A stretch of DNA of 64,000 nt from Sphingomonas oleivorans (GCF_003050615.1 NZ_NWBU01000010.1:529165-593164), one strand, 5' to 3'; shown: positions 26,664 through 41,380, counted from the first letter of the stretch. Program-made: numbers and translations. Notes: generated from the letters alone by a model not told the origin.

Positions 26664-26736
26664 GCCCATGCCTCTCTCCATGGAGCTTGTCGCTCGTGGA
26701 GAGAGGCATGGGCCCCGGCCTTTGCCGGGGCGACGG
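26664..26736. repeat. Double inverted repeat after rpoD (REP-like, probable terminator)
   Basis: Arms 26664-26680 and 26697-26713 are 17 bp and perfectly complementary around a 16-base loop. Next to it CCCCGGC-CTTT-GCCGGGG (26713-26730) forms a second hairpin with trailing CGACGG. Transcribed from rpoD (stop at 26741), the second hairpin comes first. The 27 bp at 26695-26721 match 48513-48539 at 24 positions. Confidence 0.7.
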
Positions 26737-26740
26737 GAGG

Positions 26741-28765
<2,025 letters not shown>

Positions 28766-28781
28766 CTGCTAACCTTGATCC

Positions 28782-30623
28782 TTAATGTGCCGCGCTATCT
28801 TCGCCCAACGAACGCGCGGCATATTCGCCCATTAATTTCCGCTCTTCCTCGTGGAGCCTGAGAAGCTCCTCGAAGGTCGCCGTGTCGGTCACGTCGCCGA
28901 GACGCCTGGCCACGGCGGCTCGATCCAGCTTGATCTCCGATGCTGCCGCGAGTTGCTCGATGACTGCGCCAAGATCATGTTCCGCCCGTTCCCGATCCGC
29001 ATTGCTGCGCAGGAAGGAAAAGGCAATATGGTTCGACCGTTTCGCCTTGGCCAAAAACGGCGCCTGGCCTTCCTGCTTTAAGATGGTTTCGAGTCGCTCC
29101 GTGTCAAGCGGCGACACGGTGAGCGCGCTTTCCAGCATCGTCTTCTGCGCCTGCTTCTGATCCAGATCGACGAAGATCATACGGCCGAACGTCTCGGCAT
29201 GGCGCGCGATCATGCCCGGATGATGGGCAAGGCCATAGAGGATCGAGGGCGCGGTCATCGCGCGATCGATGCCATGTTCCGCGATGCGGCGAAGCTCGAT
29301 CGGGATCGGCGCAACGGCAGCCTTGCGCCGGGCCGGAGCCGCGCGGCGGCCCTCGCGCAGCGCATCGAAATGTTCGTAAAGCCTGCGGTTGAATTCCCCC
29401 AGATATTGTTTCTGGAGGAAATCGTCGGAGATGAGGCGCGCATGATCGCGCAGCCGCTTGCCGAGGCCGGCGCGGTCCTCCGGCGTGTCGAGCGGGCCGG
29501 ATTCGGCCAGCTCATGGTTCCAGATCAGCTCGTCGAGCGAGATGGCAGCGGACAGCAGTTTCTCGAACGCCTTGATGCCGCCGGACCGGACCAGATCGTC
29601 CGGATCCTGCCCGTCGGGGAGAAGCGCGAAACGCAGCGTGCGGCCGGGCTGGACGAGGGGCAGCGCGCGGATCGCGGCGCGGACCGCCGCCTTCTGCCCG
29701 GCCTTGTCGCCGTCGAAGCAGAGGATCGGCACGTCGGCGAGCCGCCACAGCCGCTCGAGCTGCGCCTCGGTGAGCGCGGTGCCGAGCGGGGCGACGACCT
29801 CGCTGATCCCCGCCTGATCGAGCGCGATCACGTCGAGATAGCCCTCGACGACGATGATCCGCTCCGCCTTGCGGCTGGCGGGTGCGGCGCGATCGAGATT
29901 GAAGAGGGTGCGGCCCTTGTCGAACAGCGGGGTTTCGGGCGAGTTCAGATATTTGGGCTCGCCCGCGCCCAATATGCGCCCGCCAAAGGCGATCACCCGG
30001 CCGCGCTGGTCGCGGATCGGGATCATCAGCCGGCCGCGGAAGCGGTCATAAGGCTGGCCCTCGCCCTCGGGCTGGATCAGCAGGCCCGCCTCGACGAGCT
30101 TGTCCTTGTCGATATGGGGCAGAGCGGGCGCGAGACGGTTGCGCCCGTCCGGAGCGAAGCCGATGCGGAAGGCGCGCGCGGTCTCGGCGGTGATGCCGCG
30201 TCGTTCGAGATAGAGGCGCGCCTCGCCGCCATTGAGGCCGTCGAGCTGCGTCGTGAACCAGGCGGCGGCGGCCTCCGTCACGTCATGCAGCCCGGCGGCG
30301 CGCTCGGCCTTCTCGGCCGCGAGCCGGTCGGGGGCGGGGAGCTGCATGCCGGCCGCACTCGCCAGTTCCTTCACCGCATCCATGAAGGGCAGGCCCTTGG
30401 CCTCCGTCAGGAAGCGGATCGCATCGCCATGCGCGCTGCAGCCGAAGCAGTGATAGAAGCCCTTCTCGTCATTGACGTAGAAGCTGGGCGACTTTTCCTG
30501 ATGGAAGGGGCAGCAGGCCTTATATTCGCGCCCTGCCTTCTGCAGCTTCACGGATTTTCCGATCAGCGCCGAGAGCAGCGTGCGATTGCGCAGCTCGTCT
30601 AGAAAGGCGGGGGCGAGAAGAAT
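28782..30623 (-). CDS. dnaG: DNA primase
   Basis: Makes RNA primers for replication. The zinc-binding domain is CCPFHQEKSPSFYVNDEKGF followed by YHCFGC (CHC2 type); then come the TOPRIM domain (VVEGYLDVIAL, DGDKAGQKAA) and a C-terminal DnaB-binding region. The conserved N-terminus (AFLDELRNRTLLSALIGKSVKL) is encoded by 30614-30546, upstream of the first canonical start (GTG 30551). The open frame goes back only to a stop at 30653-30651 and contains no ATG, GTG or TTG there. The best starts are ATT 30623 or ATC 30626, 8 and 5 bases after AGAGGG. Length about 613 residues. Co-oriented with yqeY upstream and rpoD downstream. Confidence 0.93.
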   Translation of the reverse strand: MLLAPAFLDELRNRTLLSALIGKSVKLQKAGREYKACCPFHQEKSPSFYVNDEKGFYHCFGCSAHGDAIRFLTEAKGLPFMDAVKELASAAGMQLPAPDRLAAEKAERAAGLHDVTEAAAAWFTTQLDGLNGGEARLYLERRGITAETARAFRIGFAPDGRNRLAPALPHIDKDKLVEAGLLIQPEGEGQPYDRFRGRLMIPIRDQRGRVIAFGGRILGAGEPKYLNSPETPLFDKGRTLFNLDRAAPASRKAERIIVVEGYLDVIALDQAGISEVVAPLGTALTEAQLERLWRLADVPILCFDGDKAGQKAAVRAAIRALPLVQPGRTLRFALLPDGQDPDDLVRSGGIKAFEKLLSAAISLDELIWNHELAESGPLDTPEDRAGLGKRLRDHARLISDDFLQKQYLGEFNRRLYEHFDALREGRRAAPARRKAAVAPIPIELRRIAEHGIDRAMTAPSILYGLAHHPGMIARHAETFGRMIFVDLDQKQAQKTMLESALTVSPLDTERLETILKQEGQAPFLAKAKRSNHIAFSFLRSNADRERAEHDLGAVIEQLAAASEIKLDRAAVARRLGDVTDTATFEELLRLHEEERKLMGEYAARSLGEDSAAH

Positions 30624-30719
30624 GATGCGGGCCCTCTGGCTGGGTGCGAATCAGGCACGCACATTATACTCTACATGAAAGCGCATGGCGGGTCAGCCCG
30701 CCGGAAAAGGCAAGCCGGG

Positions 30720-31175
30720 TCAGCCCGCCAGCCGGGCCTTCACCAGCGCGCTCGCCTTGCCCATGTCCATCGATCCGGCGTGGCGTTCCTTCAGCGCGGC
30801 CATGACGCGGCCCATATCCTTGACCGAGGCGGCGCCGAGCTCGGTGGCGATCGCGTCGATCGCGGCCTTGGCCTCCTCCTCGCTCATCTGCGCGGGCAGG
30901 AAGCGCTCGATCACGGCGACTTCCGTCCGCTCCGCATCCGCCAGCTCCTGCCGGCCGCCCTTTTCATACATTTCGATCGATTCGCGGCGCTGCTTGATCA
31001 TCTTCTGCAGCACTTCCGTTACCAGCACATCGTCGTCGACGGCGGCGGTCGCGGTGCGCAGCTCGATATCGCGATTCTTGATCGCGGCCTGGATCAGGCG
31101 GATGGCGGCAGTCGTCTCGGCGTCGCGCGCCTTCATTGCGGCGACGAGCGCCGTCTTGATATCGTCTCGAATCAT
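30720..31175 (-). CDS. yqeY: GatB/YqeY-domain protein
   Basis: About 151-residue helical protein of the YqeY family, related to the tail domain of the GatB amidotransferase subunit. Start ATG 31175 (MIRDDIKTALVAAMKARD), after GAGGCTCC; the open frame upstream to 31445 is antisense to carA and not coding. The features are the basic N-terminal helix RLIQAAIKNRDIEL, KMIKQRRESIEMY, and the C-terminal VKDMGRVMAALKERHAG. It may assist tRNA amidation or be a stress factor; biochemical function is poorly known. Divergent from carA, upstream of dnaG. Confidence 0.9.
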   Translation of the reverse strand: MIRDDIKTALVAAMKARDAETTAAIRLIQAAIKNRDIELRTATAAVDDDVLVTEVLQKMIKQRRESIEMYEKGGRQELADAERTEVAVIERFLPAQMSEEEAKAAIDAIATELGAASVKDMGRVMAALKERHAGSMDMGKASALVKARLAG

Positions 31176-31238
31176 GGAGCCTCGGCAGGTGGTCCGGGAA
31201 AGCGAACAGAATAGCTCCGCCCATATTTTTTTAATAGA

Positions 31239-31267
31239 TTGACCCGGCCAGCCCCTCCACCTAGTGA
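31239..31267 (+). promoter_or_regulatory. Possible carA promoter
   Basis: TTGACC (31239-31244), a 17-bp spacer and TAGTGA (31262-31267), 47 bp before the carA start. The -35 is good and the -10 is poor. It lies in the 139-bp gap between divergent yqeY and carA. Confidence 0.3.
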
Positions 31268-31314
31268 CGCCGCCGTTTACCCAGCTTCCGACGAACCAAG
31301 AGGAGAGCCCGACC

Positions 31315-32487
<1,173 letters not shown>

Positions 32488-32556
32488 TGGCGCTTCCTTG
32501 TTCCTCGCACCTTCTTCCCAGCCGGGGAGAGGGGCCAATGATGATGGCCTGAAACC

Positions 32557-35500
32557 ATGCCCAAACGCACCGACATTTCCTCCATCCTCATCATCGGCGC
32601 GGGGCCGATCATCATCGGTCAGGCGTGCGAGTTCGATTATTCGGGGACGCAGGCGTGCAAGGCGCTGCGCGAGGAAGGCTATCGCATCATCCTCGTCAAC
32701 TCGAACCCGGCGACGATCATGACCGATCCGGACATGGCCGACGCCACCTATGTCGAGCCGATCACGCCCGAGATCGTCGCCAAGATCATCGAGAAGGAGC
32801 GGCCCGATGCCGTCCTGCCGACGATGGGCGGGCAGACCGCGCTGAACACGGCGCTGGCGCTCGCGCGGGACGGGACGCTGGAAAAATATGGCTGCGTCAT
32901 GATCGGCGCGGACGCCGAGGCGATCGACAAGGCCGAGGACCGGCTGAAATTCCGGCAGGCGATGGACAAGATCGGGCTGGAAAGCCCGCGCTCGGACGTG
33001 GCGCACAGCCTGGACGAGGCGCTGAAGGCGCTCGACCATGTCGGGCTGCCCGCGATCATCCGGCCGAGCTTCACCATGGGCGGTACGGGCGGCGGCATCG
33101 CCTATAATCGCGAGGAATTCATCCAGATCGTGACCGGCGGGCTCGATGCCTCGCCCACGACCGAGGTGCTGATCGAGGAGTCGGTGCTCGGCTGGAAAGA
33201 ATATGAGATGGAGGTCGTCCGTGACAGGAACGACAATGCCATCATCATCTGCTCGATCGAGAATATCGATCCGATGGGCGTGCATACCGGCGACAGCATC
33301 ACCGTCGCTCCCGCGCTGACGCTGACCGACAAGGAATATCAGATCATGCGCAACGCGTCGATCGCGGTGCTGCGTGAAATCGGCGTGGAAACAGGCGGTT
33401 CGAACGTACAGTTCGCAGTCAATCCGAAGGATGGCCGGCTGGTCGTGATCGAGATGAACCCGCGCGTGTCGCGTTCGTCCGCGCTTGCGTCCAAGGCCAC
33501 CGGCTTCCCGATCGCCAAGGTCGCGGCCAAGCTGGCGGTGGGTTATACGCTCGACGAGATCGACAATGACATTACCGGCGCGACGCCCGCCAGCTTCGAG
33601 CCGACGATCGATTATGTCGTGACGAAGATCCCGCGTTTCGCCTTCGAGAAGTTCAAGGGCGCCGCCAATCACCTCTCGACGGCGATGAAGAGCGTCGGCG
33701 AAGTGATGGCGATCGGTCGGAATTTCCATGAAAGCCTGCAAAAGGCGCTGCGCGGGCTGGAGACGGGCCTTGCCGGGCTCAACCGCGTCGATGCGCTGGC
33801 TGGCGCGCCGCGCGCGGAGATCGAGGCCGCGCTTGCCGAGCCGACGCCCGACCGGCTGCTCGTCGCTGCCCAGGCGCTGCGCGAGGGCTTCACCGTCGAC
33901 GAGATTCACCGGATCGCCAAATATGATCCCTGGTTTCTGGAGCGGCTGGCCGAGATCGTGGCGGCCGAGGAGCAGGTCTCGCGCGACGGGCTGCCCCGCG
34001 ACGCGGCCGGCCTGCGCCGGCTGAAGGCAATGGGCTTTTCGGACAAGCGTCTCGCCTGGCTGGCGCTGCGTTCGGCCAATCTGCGGGGGCTGGATCGCGA
34101 GCAGGCGCGGGGCCGCGGCATCATCCATGACACGCTGGTCGCCATGACCGGCGGCGTGACCGAGGCCGAGGTGCGCGCACTGCGCCATCGGCTGGGCGTA
34201 CGCCCCGTCTTCAAGCGGATCGACACCTGCGCAGCCGAATTCGAGGCGAAGACGCCCTATATGTATTCGACCTATGAGGCGCCGGCTTTCGGCGAGCCCG
34301 AAAATGAGGCGCAGCCATCCGATCGAAAGAAGATCGTGATCCTGGGTGGCGGGCCGAACCGGATCGGGCAGGGTATCGAGTTCGACTATTGCTGCTGCCA
34401 TGCCTGCTTCGCGCTCGGCGATGCGGGTTATGAGACGATCATGGTCAACTGCAATCCCGAGACCGTCTCGACCGATTATGACACGTCCGACCGGCTCTAT
34501 TTCGAGCCACTGACCACCGAGGACGTGCTGGAAATCCTGCATGTCGAACAATCCAAGGGCACGCTCGTCGGCGTAATCGTCCAGTTTGGCGGGCAGACGC
34601 CGCTCAAGTTGGCGGCCGAGTTGGAGAAGGCGGGTATCCCGATCCTGGGCACCAGCCCCGATGCGATCGATCTGGCCGAGGATCGCGAGCGCTTCGCGGC
34701 GCTCGTTTCCCGCCTGGACCTGAGGCAGCCGGCAAACGGCATAGCGCGCAGCCGGGAAGAGGCGCTGGTTGTCGCAGAACGCGTGGGATATCCGGTACTT
34801 ATGCGCCCTTCCTACGTTCTGGGCGGAAGGGCGATGGAGATTGTCGAGACGCCGGCCCAGCTCGAAACCTATATTGCGACGGCGGTGCAGGTCTCGGGCG
34901 ACAGCCCCGTCCTGATCGATCAATATCTGCGCGACGCGGTCGAGGTGGACGTCGATGCGATCTGCGACGGAACCGATGTGGTGGTGGCCGGCGTGCTGCA
35001 GCATATCGAGGAGGCGGGCGTCCATTCGGGCGACAGCGCCTGTTCGCTGCCGCCCTACAGCTTGCCGCGCGAGACCGTCGCCGAGATCGAGAAGCAGACC
35101 GAGGCGCTGGCGCGCGCGCTGAACGTGCGCGGGCTGATGAATATCCAGTTCGCGGTGAAGGACGGGCAGGTCTATCTGATCGAGGTCAATCCCCGCGCCA
35201 GCCGCACCGTGCCCTTCGTCGCCAAGGCGATCGGCAGCCCGATCGCGAAGATCGCGGCACGTGTGATGGCGGGCGAGAAGCTGGCCGAACTGCCGAAGAT
35301 CGATCTCGACGTCGATCATATCGCGGTGAAGGAAGCGGTTTTCCCCTGGGGAAGATTTCCGGGGGTCGATCCGGTCCTGTCACCGGAGATGAAGTCGACC
35401 GGCGAAGTGATGGGGATCGACCGGGATTTCGCCACCGCATTCGCCAAGGCACAGCTCGGCGCGGGCACCGTCCTGCCTTCCTCCGGCATCGTCTTCATAT

Positions 35501-35889
35501 CGGTGAAGGATAGCGACAAGGGCGTCGTCCTGCCGGCAGTGCGCGACCTCATCGGGCTGGGCTTCACCGTCATCGCCACCAGCGGAACCGCCGAATATAT
35601 GCGCGAGCGCGGGCTGGAAGTGGAGACGGTGAACAAGGTTGCGCAGGGCCGGCCGCACATCGTCGACCGGATCAAGGATGGCGACATAGCGCTGATCTTC
35701 AACACCACCGAAGGCTGGCAGTCGCTGAAGGATTCGGAATCGATCCGCGCGTCCGCGCTGGCGCACAAGGTGCCTTACTTCACGACCGCGGCGGCAAGCG
35801 TCGCTGCGGTGCAGGCGATCGCCGCGCTGGGCACACGACCGCTTGAAGTGCGGGCCTTGCAGTCATATTATTCTCCCTCGCACGGCTGA
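32557..35889 (+). CDS. carB: Carbamoyl-phosphate synthase large subunit
   Basis: Synthetic subunit that makes carbamoyl phosphate from bicarbonate, ATP and ammonia received through the tunnel from CarA. 1110 residues, slightly over the usual length. Two homologous ATP-grasp halves are visible: the first opens with [20 protein letters not shown], the second with [20 protein letters not shown] near residue 590. Repeated motifs include [20 protein letters not shown] and [20 protein letters not shown]. The final domain (about residue 980 on) is the allosteric methylglyoxal-synthase-like domain. Start ATG 32557. Confidence 0.98.
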   Translation: MPKRTDISSILIIGAGPIIIGQACEFDYSGTQACKALREEGYRIILVNSNPATIMTDPDMADATYVEPITPEIVAKIIEKERPDAVLPTMGGQTALNTALALARDGTLEKYGCVMIGADAEAIDKAEDRLKFRQAMDKIGLESPRSDVAHSLDEALKALDHVGLPAIIRPSFTMGGTGGGIAYNREEFIQIVTGGLDASPTTEVLIEESVLGWKEYEMEVVRDRNDNAIIICSIENIDPMGVHTGDSITVAPALTLTDKEYQIMRNASIAVLREIGVETGGSNVQFAVNPKDGRLVVIEMNPRVSRSSALASKATGFPIAKVAAKLAVGYTLDEIDNDITGATPASFEPTIDYVVTKIPRFAFEKFKGAANHLSTAMKSVGEVMAIGRNFHESLQKALRGLETGLAGLNRVDALAGAPRAEIEAALAEPTPDRLLVAAQALREGFTVDEIHRIAKYDPWFLERLAEIVAAEEQVSRDGLPRDAAGLRRLKAMGFSDKRLAWLALRSANLRGLDREQARGRGIIHDTLVAMTGGVTEAEVRALRHRLGVRPVFKRIDTCAAEFEAKTPYMYSTYEAPAFGEPENEAQPSDRKKIVILGGGPNRIGQGIEFDYCCCHACFALGDAGYETIMVNCNPETVSTDYDTSDRLYFEPLTTEDVLEILHVEQSKGTLVGVIVQFGGQTPLKLAAELEKAGIPILGTSPDAIDLAEDRERFAALVSRLDLRQPANGIARSREEALVVAERVGYPVLMRPSYVLGGRAMEIVETPAQLETYIATAVQVSGDSPVLIDQYLRDAVEVDVDAICDGTDVVVAGVLQHIEEAGVHSGDSACSLPPYSLPRETVAEIEKQTEALARALNVRGLMNIQFAVKDGQVYLIEVNPRASRTVPFVAKAIGSPIAKIAARVMAGEKLAELPKIDLDVDHIAVKEAVFPWGRFPGVDPVLSPEMKSTGEVMGIDRDFATAFAKAQLGAGTVLPSSGIVFISVKDSDKGVVLPAVRDLIGLGFTVIATSGTAEYMRERGLEVETVNKVAQGRPHIVDRIKDGDIALIFNTTEGWQSLKDSESIRASALAHKVPYFTTAAASVAAVQAIAALGTRPLEVRALQSYYSPSHG

Positions 35890-35913
35890 TCCCGACATTT
35901 TGGATTGGTGCGG

Positions 35914-35968
35914 GCGGCCTCTCCGCAGAGAGGTCGCTTGGGGTCCGTCTTTTTGACGAAAGGTTTTT
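35914..35968 (+). promoter_or_regulatory. Hairpin leader before greA
   Basis: A 10-bp stem with one G-T pair (35914-35923 and 35928-35937, loop CGCA) is followed by a second small stem CGTC-TTTTT-GACG and then a T6 run (35963-35968), five bases before the greA start. It may end carB transcripts or attenuate greA. The T run is not directly attached to the strong stem, so efficient termination is uncertain. Confidence 0.35.
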
Positions 35969-35973
35969 TGGGG

Positions 35974-36450
35974 ATGGCAACCGTCGACAAGCTGCCGATG
36001 CTGGCGGAAGGGCAGAGGATGCTCACCGACGAGCTGGCGCGGCTGAAAGCCGAACGGCCCGAGGTGATCGATGCGATCGAGGAAGCGCGCGCCCATGGCG
36101 ACCTTTCCGAAAATGCCGAATATCATGCCGCCAAGGAGCGCCAGGGCCAGATCGAGGCGATGATCGCCGACATCGAGGACAAGCTGTCGCGCGCGGTGGT
36201 GATCGATCCTTCGACGCTGTCGGGCGACAAGGTGGTGTTCGGCGCGACTGTCCACCTGCTCGACGAGGACGACAATCCGGTGAAATATCAGATCGTCGGC
36301 CAGACCGAGGCGGACGCCAAGTCCGGGCGGATTTCCTATAACAGCCCGCTCGGCCGCGCGCTCATCGGCCGCAAGGTGGATGACGAGATCGAGGTCACGG
36401 TGCCGTCGGGCGATCGCTATTATGTGGTGTCCCAGATCGAATTCATCTGA
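35974..36450 (+). CDS. greA: Transcription elongation factor GreA
   Basis: Binds the secondary channel of RNA polymerase and stimulates cleavage of backtracked RNA. 158 residues, the usual length. An N-terminal coiled coil carries the acidic tip ([20 protein letters not shown]). The C-terminal FKBP-like domain has [14 protein letters not shown] and ends SQIEFI. Start ATG 35974, after an A/G/T-rich leader; the open frame upstream to 35905 is the hairpin leader. Follows carB and precedes the rhomboid protease. Confidence 0.96.
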   Translation: MATVDKLPMLAEGQRMLTDELARLKAERPEVIDAIEEARAHGDLSENAEYHAAKERQGQIEAMIADIEDKLSRAVVIDPSTLSGDKVVFGATVHLLDEDDNPVKYQIVGQTEADAKSGRISYNSPLGRALIGRKVDDEIEVTVPSGDRYYVVSQIEFI

Positions 36451-36477
36451 CGCCCTGACCGTTTTCGGCCAGTAGCG

Positions 36478-37104
36478 ATGCGATCGCCGTCTCCGCGCGC
36501 CTCGATCGCGCTCGTAGCCGCCAGCACGGTCGTCTGGCTGCTGATCTCGACGACGGGCTATAGGGAACTGGCGGCGCTGGCCGGCGGGTTCATTCCCGGC
36601 CGGGTCTCGGGCGCCGTTCAGGTGATCGGGGCGGTTCCGATCTGGCTCACCCCGCTGACGGCGACGCTGCTTCATGCTGGCGCGCTCCATCTGCTGTTCA
36701 ACATGGCGGTGCTGGGGTTCGCCGGCAGGGCAACCGAGGGCGTGCTCGGCGCAAGGGGGGTGATCGCCCTTTATGGGACGGGCGCCTATGCCGCGGCGGC
36801 GGCGCAATTTCTGGTCGATCCGGGATCGGCGGTGCCGATGGTGGGCGCGAGCGGCGCAATATCGGCTGTGGTCGGCGCTTATTCGCTGCTTTACGGCCGG
36901 CGGCCGGCGGTGGCCCATGCTGGGCTTGCCCGCCTGCTCCATATCGCCTGGCTCGCCGCCGGCTGGATCGGGGTGCAATTGCTGGTCGGCTTTGCCACTG
37001 CCCAGAGCGGCGCGGCGATTGCGGTCGCCGCCCATATTGGCGGCTTCCTGGCCGGGCTGCTGATGGCCCGGCCATTGCTGCTCTGGCGTTACCGCCGGGC
37101 CTGA
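36478..37104 (+). CDS. Rhomboid-family intramembrane serine protease
   Basis: Cleaves substrates within the inner membrane. 208 residues, six membrane helices. The catalytic Ser125 sits in GASGA (residues 123-127), the catalytic His186 in AAHIGGFLAG, and the L1/TM2 motif is HAGALHLLFNMAVLGF. All essential positions are present, so it should be active. Substrate unknown. Start ATG 36478, 27 bp after greA. Its last 16 bp overlap the convergent DUF4170 gene. Confidence 0.92.
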   Translation: MRSPSPRASIALVAASTVVWLLISTTGYRELAALAGGFIPGRVSGAVQVIGAVPIWLTPLTATLLHAGALHLLFNMAVLGFAGRATEGVLGARGVIALYGTGAYAAAAAQFLVDPGSAVPMVGASGAISAVVGAYSLLYGRRPAVAHAGLARLLHIAWLAAGWIGVQLLVGFATAQSGAAIAVAAHIGGFLAGLLMARPLLLWRYRRA

Positions 37105-37334
37105 ACGGCCGTCAGGTCGGGCTCCAGATCGGGCTGGAGCAGACGGTGGAGATGGACCACGACATATTTCATCTCGGCATCGTCCACGGTGCGTTGCGCC
37201 GCACCCCGCCATGCTTTCTCGGCCTCGGCATAATTATCGTAGAAGCCAACCACGTCGAGATTGGTGAGATCGACGAAATTGAGGGTGCGGGGATCCTTCA
37301 CGCGCCCTCCGAAGACGAGATGCAGCTTGCTCAT
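37089..37334 (-). CDS. DUF4170-family protein
   Basis: 81-residue protein of a small family of unknown function common in alphaproteobacteria. It shows the pattern LHLVFGGRVKDPRTLNF, LDVVGFYDNYAEAEKAWRGAAQ and the acid-rich DDAEMKYVVVHLHRLLQP end. Start ATG 37334. Overlaps the rhomboid gene tail by 16 bp. Neighbouring genes give no hint to function. Confidence 0.9.
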   Translation of the reverse strand: MSKLHLVFGGRVKDPRTLNFVDLTNLDVVGFYDNYAEAEKAWRGAAQRTVDDAEMKYVVVHLHRLLQPDLEPDLTAVQARR

Positions 37335-37438
37335 CCGGCTAGTCCTGTCATTGGCAATGCGGCCCTAAATGCGCCGGCCGGAGTGGCGACACCAGCCCGG
37401 CCGGAACATTTTTTCGTAGGTTCGGCGCGGTCTGGCGC

Positions 37439-38041
37439 TCAGCCCCGCGCCTTCATCTGCGCGACGAGCGCGTCGAAGCCCTTGCGCTGCACGATCGCAT
37501 CGAAATCCGCCGCCTGGGCGATGGCGAGATTGATGCCGGCGACCTTGAGATTGGTCACTTTATAACCGCTGCCGGCCTTGGCCACCGACCAGATCGCGAC
37601 CACCGGCTGCTGGCCCGGCTTCAGCACCTGCGTCGTCACCTCCACGCCGCCGCCGAGAGGCATGGCGCGCACGACACGCAGATCGGCATCGGCATATTCG
37701 AACAGGCGATCGGCATAGGTGCCGACGATATAATTGGGGAAAGCCGCCTTATAGGCCGCCTTCTGCTGCGGCGAGATGGTGGGCAGCCAGCGGCGGATCA
37801 GCCGGTCGCCGATCGCGTCCACCGCGAAATGCTGGGCAAGCATCGTACGGAACTGCGCCTTGGCCGAAGCCCGGCTGCCGTTGCGCAGCACCGCGAATCC
37901 GTCGTTCGACAGCGTTTCGATGAATTTGCTGGGATCCTGATTATTGATCGCGGCCGCGGCGGGGCTCGCCAGCATCGGGGCCGCGACGCCGGCCAGAACG
38001 AGCGCTGCGGCAGTGAGCAGGGGACGGGGGCTGAACGTCAA
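37439..38041 (-). CDS. MlaC/Ttg2D-family phospholipid-binding protein
   Basis: Periplasmic carrier of the MlaC (toluene-tolerance Ttg2D) family, which moves phospholipids between the outer and inner membranes. An N-terminal signal (LLTAAALVLAGVAAPMLASPAAAA) ends near residue 31. The family pattern follows: FIETLSNDGFAVL, FRTMLAQHFAVDAIG, NYIVGTYADRLFEYA, and YKVTNLKVAGINLAIAQ with RKGFDALVAQMKAR near the end. 200 residues. The other mla genes (the ABC permease, ATPase and MlaD) are not in this window; a lone copy may instead serve hopanoid or other lipid traffic. Confidence 0.92.
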   Translation of the reverse strand: MTFSPRPLLTAAALVLAGVAAPMLASPAAAAINNQDPSKFIETLSNDGFAVLRNGSRASAKAQFRTMLAQHFAVDAIGDRLIRRWLPTISPQQKAAYKAAFPNYIVGTYADRLFEYADADLRVVRAMPLGGGVEVTTQVLKPGQQPVVAIWSVAKAGSGYKVTNLKVAGINLAIAQAADFDAIVQRKGFDALVAQMKARG

Positions 38042-38167
38042 GACAATCTCTCCATGGCAGTCATGGCCCGGCCCTATATCGTGCCTGCGACGGCGCGACG
38101 AGACGATGGCCCAGCGCGGCGGGTTGCGCCGGATGCGCTTAACAAGATTTGAACAAGCAGGACGGCT

Positions 38168-38632
38168 TCAGCGCGCTGTCCTGGACTCGCGAGCGGCGTG
38201 GAGCGCGGCGCTCCCGGCCGTGCCGGCGGCTTCGGACAGGGTTGAGAAGAGCTTTCTGGCCTGCTCCTGCGCCGTCGCGCGATTGATACCAAGCTCGTCC
38301 AGCTTCTTCTCACCCTCGCTGCGCGCGGCGGCGGCGGCGGCCCGTGCAGTCTCGTTCACCCGTGTGCCGACCGGACCCAGCAACGCCTTCTCCTTCGTCG
38401 TGCGGGGCAGCAGCGCGCCGGTGATCGCGCCGACCGCCAACCCGCCGATCACCGCCGCCACCGGGTTGCTGTCTATGCCCGATGCGGTCCTCTCTGCCGC
38501 CGACGACAGGCGGGCCCGTGCCGAATCGAGCGTTGCGCCGGTCTTCTCTTTCGTGGCTGAATAAGCGGTGCCCAGCTTCTCGCTTGCGGCGGAAGTGGCG
38601 CGTTCGGCCGTCTCGGTCACCCGGTTGGTCAT
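38168..38632 (-). CDS. Ala-rich YqjD/ElaB-like membrane-associated protein
   Basis: 154 residues, Ala/Glu/Arg/Thr-rich helical protein: a long amphipathic helix (TNRVTETAERATSAASEKLG...) then a glycine-zipper-like hydrophobic stretch (VAAVIGGLAVGAITGALLP), then another charged helix. This resembles ElaB/YqjD-type inner-membrane anchored ribosome or DNA-associated proteins. Last gene of a four-gene operon with DUF3618, holin-X and another helical protein; its ATG overlaps the DUF3618 stop. Exact function unknown. Confidence 0.7.
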   Translation of the reverse strand: MTNRVTETAERATSAASEKLGTAYSATKEKTGATLDSARARLSSAAERTASGIDSNPVAAVIGGLAVGAITGALLPRTTKEKALLGPVGTRVNETARAAAAAARSEGEKKLDELGINRATAQEQARKLFSTLSEAAGTAGSAALHAARESRTAR

Positions 38633-38991
38633 GATCTATCTCCTATATGCTGCATGCCGTGGCTTCTTCCCGGCAGCGTTTCGGCGGGTAGGCTGTCATC
38701 GCCCGTCGCTATCGCCCGCCGATTCGAGAGGAGCCGTAGCAGTGGCTTTCGCGCGAAGAAGGCTGCGACTCCGGCAACGAGGCCCGCGGTGGCGAGCGGG
38801 CGCTTGCGAACGAGGCCCACCGTCTCGCCGGCGAGCGTCGTGCCGCTGTCACGCAGGCTGTCCCAGGCATTTGCGGCGAGCGTGCCGGGTTTCAGCCGCT
38901 GCTGAATCTCATGCAGCGTTCCGGCGAGCCGCGTGCGCGCACTGTCGGCCTCCGCGCGGGCGCGAAGCGCCTTGCTGTCATTGTCGTTCAT
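38629..38991 (-). CDS. DUF3618-domain protein
   Basis: 120 residues with the DUF3618 pattern: RTRLAGTLHEIQQRLKPGTL then a hydrophobic segment (RPLATAGLVAGVAAFFARKP) that could insert in the membrane. The N-terminal charged helix resembles YqjD relatives. Third gene in a co-translated operon: its start overlaps the stop of the holin-X gene (ATGA), and its stop overlaps the next start. Likely works with its neighbours at the inner membrane during stress; molecular role unknown. Confidence 0.85.
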   Translation of the reverse strand: MNDNDSKALRARAEADSARTRLAGTLHEIQQRLKPGTLAANAWDSLRDSGTTLAGETVGLVRKRPLATAGLVAGVAAFFARKPLLRLLSNRRAIATGDDSLPAETLPGRSHGMQHIGDRS

Positions 38992-39335
38992 CGCTTCTTG
39001 TCCCCTATGGCCGATCCCGCGGCGAAGCGGCGCTTCGCGATCAGGGCCAATATCCCGGCGAGCGCCAGCCCGAGCAGCGCCGCGACAATTCCCCCACCGA
39101 ACGGGCCGAAGCGGAAGGCGAGGGCGAATCCCAGGCCCACGAACAGGGCGGTGAGCGATGCCTGGATGATCAGCACCGCCGCGACGAGCAGGATCAGCGG
39201 CAGCCGGGCATGATCGACCTTGGCCAGCGCGCTCGCCCGATAATAAGCGATTTCCGCACGCACGAGCGTGCGGCCGCTGTCGATCGCGTCGGCGAACAGG
39301 TCGCGCAGCCCTTCGGGCTGCTCATTTTCCCCCAT
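38988..39335 (-). CDS. Holin-X/YqjE-like inner-membrane protein
   Basis: About 115 residues, with a polar head and two membrane helices (LPLILLVAAVLIIQASLTAL and the second beginning VGLGFALAFRFG) near the C-terminus, matching the phage-holin-like (holin-X) membrane family that includes YqjE. The conserved LFADAIDSGRTLVRAEIAYYR precedes the first helix. Start ATG 39335 follows an in-frame TTG 39344. No lysin or phage gene is nearby, so phage lysis is not its role. Second gene of the stress operon. Confidence 0.82.
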   Translation of the reverse strand: MGENEQPEGLRDLFADAIDSGRTLVRAEIAYYRASALAKVDHARLPLILLVAAVLIIQASLTALFVGLGFALAFRFGPFGGGIVAALLGLALAGILALIAKRRFAAGSAIGDKKR

Positions 39336-39346
39336 GACGTCCAAGG

Positions 39347-41348
<2,002 letters not shown>

Positions 41349-41356
41349 CCGGACAT

Positions 41357-41380
41357 GCGCCCCGGTTTCGGCCGGGGCGC
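41357..41380. terminator. GC-rich hairpin after enolase
   Basis: GCGCCCCGG and CCGGGGCGC pair perfectly around loop TTTCGG, nine bases past the eno stop. No T tract follows, so it may be a weak or factor-assisted terminator, or a transcript-stabilising stem. Confidence 0.45.

Noticed and set aside
38988-39335. Prophage lysis cassette, because of the holin-like protein
   Set aside because: No endolysin, capsid or integrase nearby; the gene belongs to a four-gene membrane-stress operon and to the bacterial holin-X/YqjE type.
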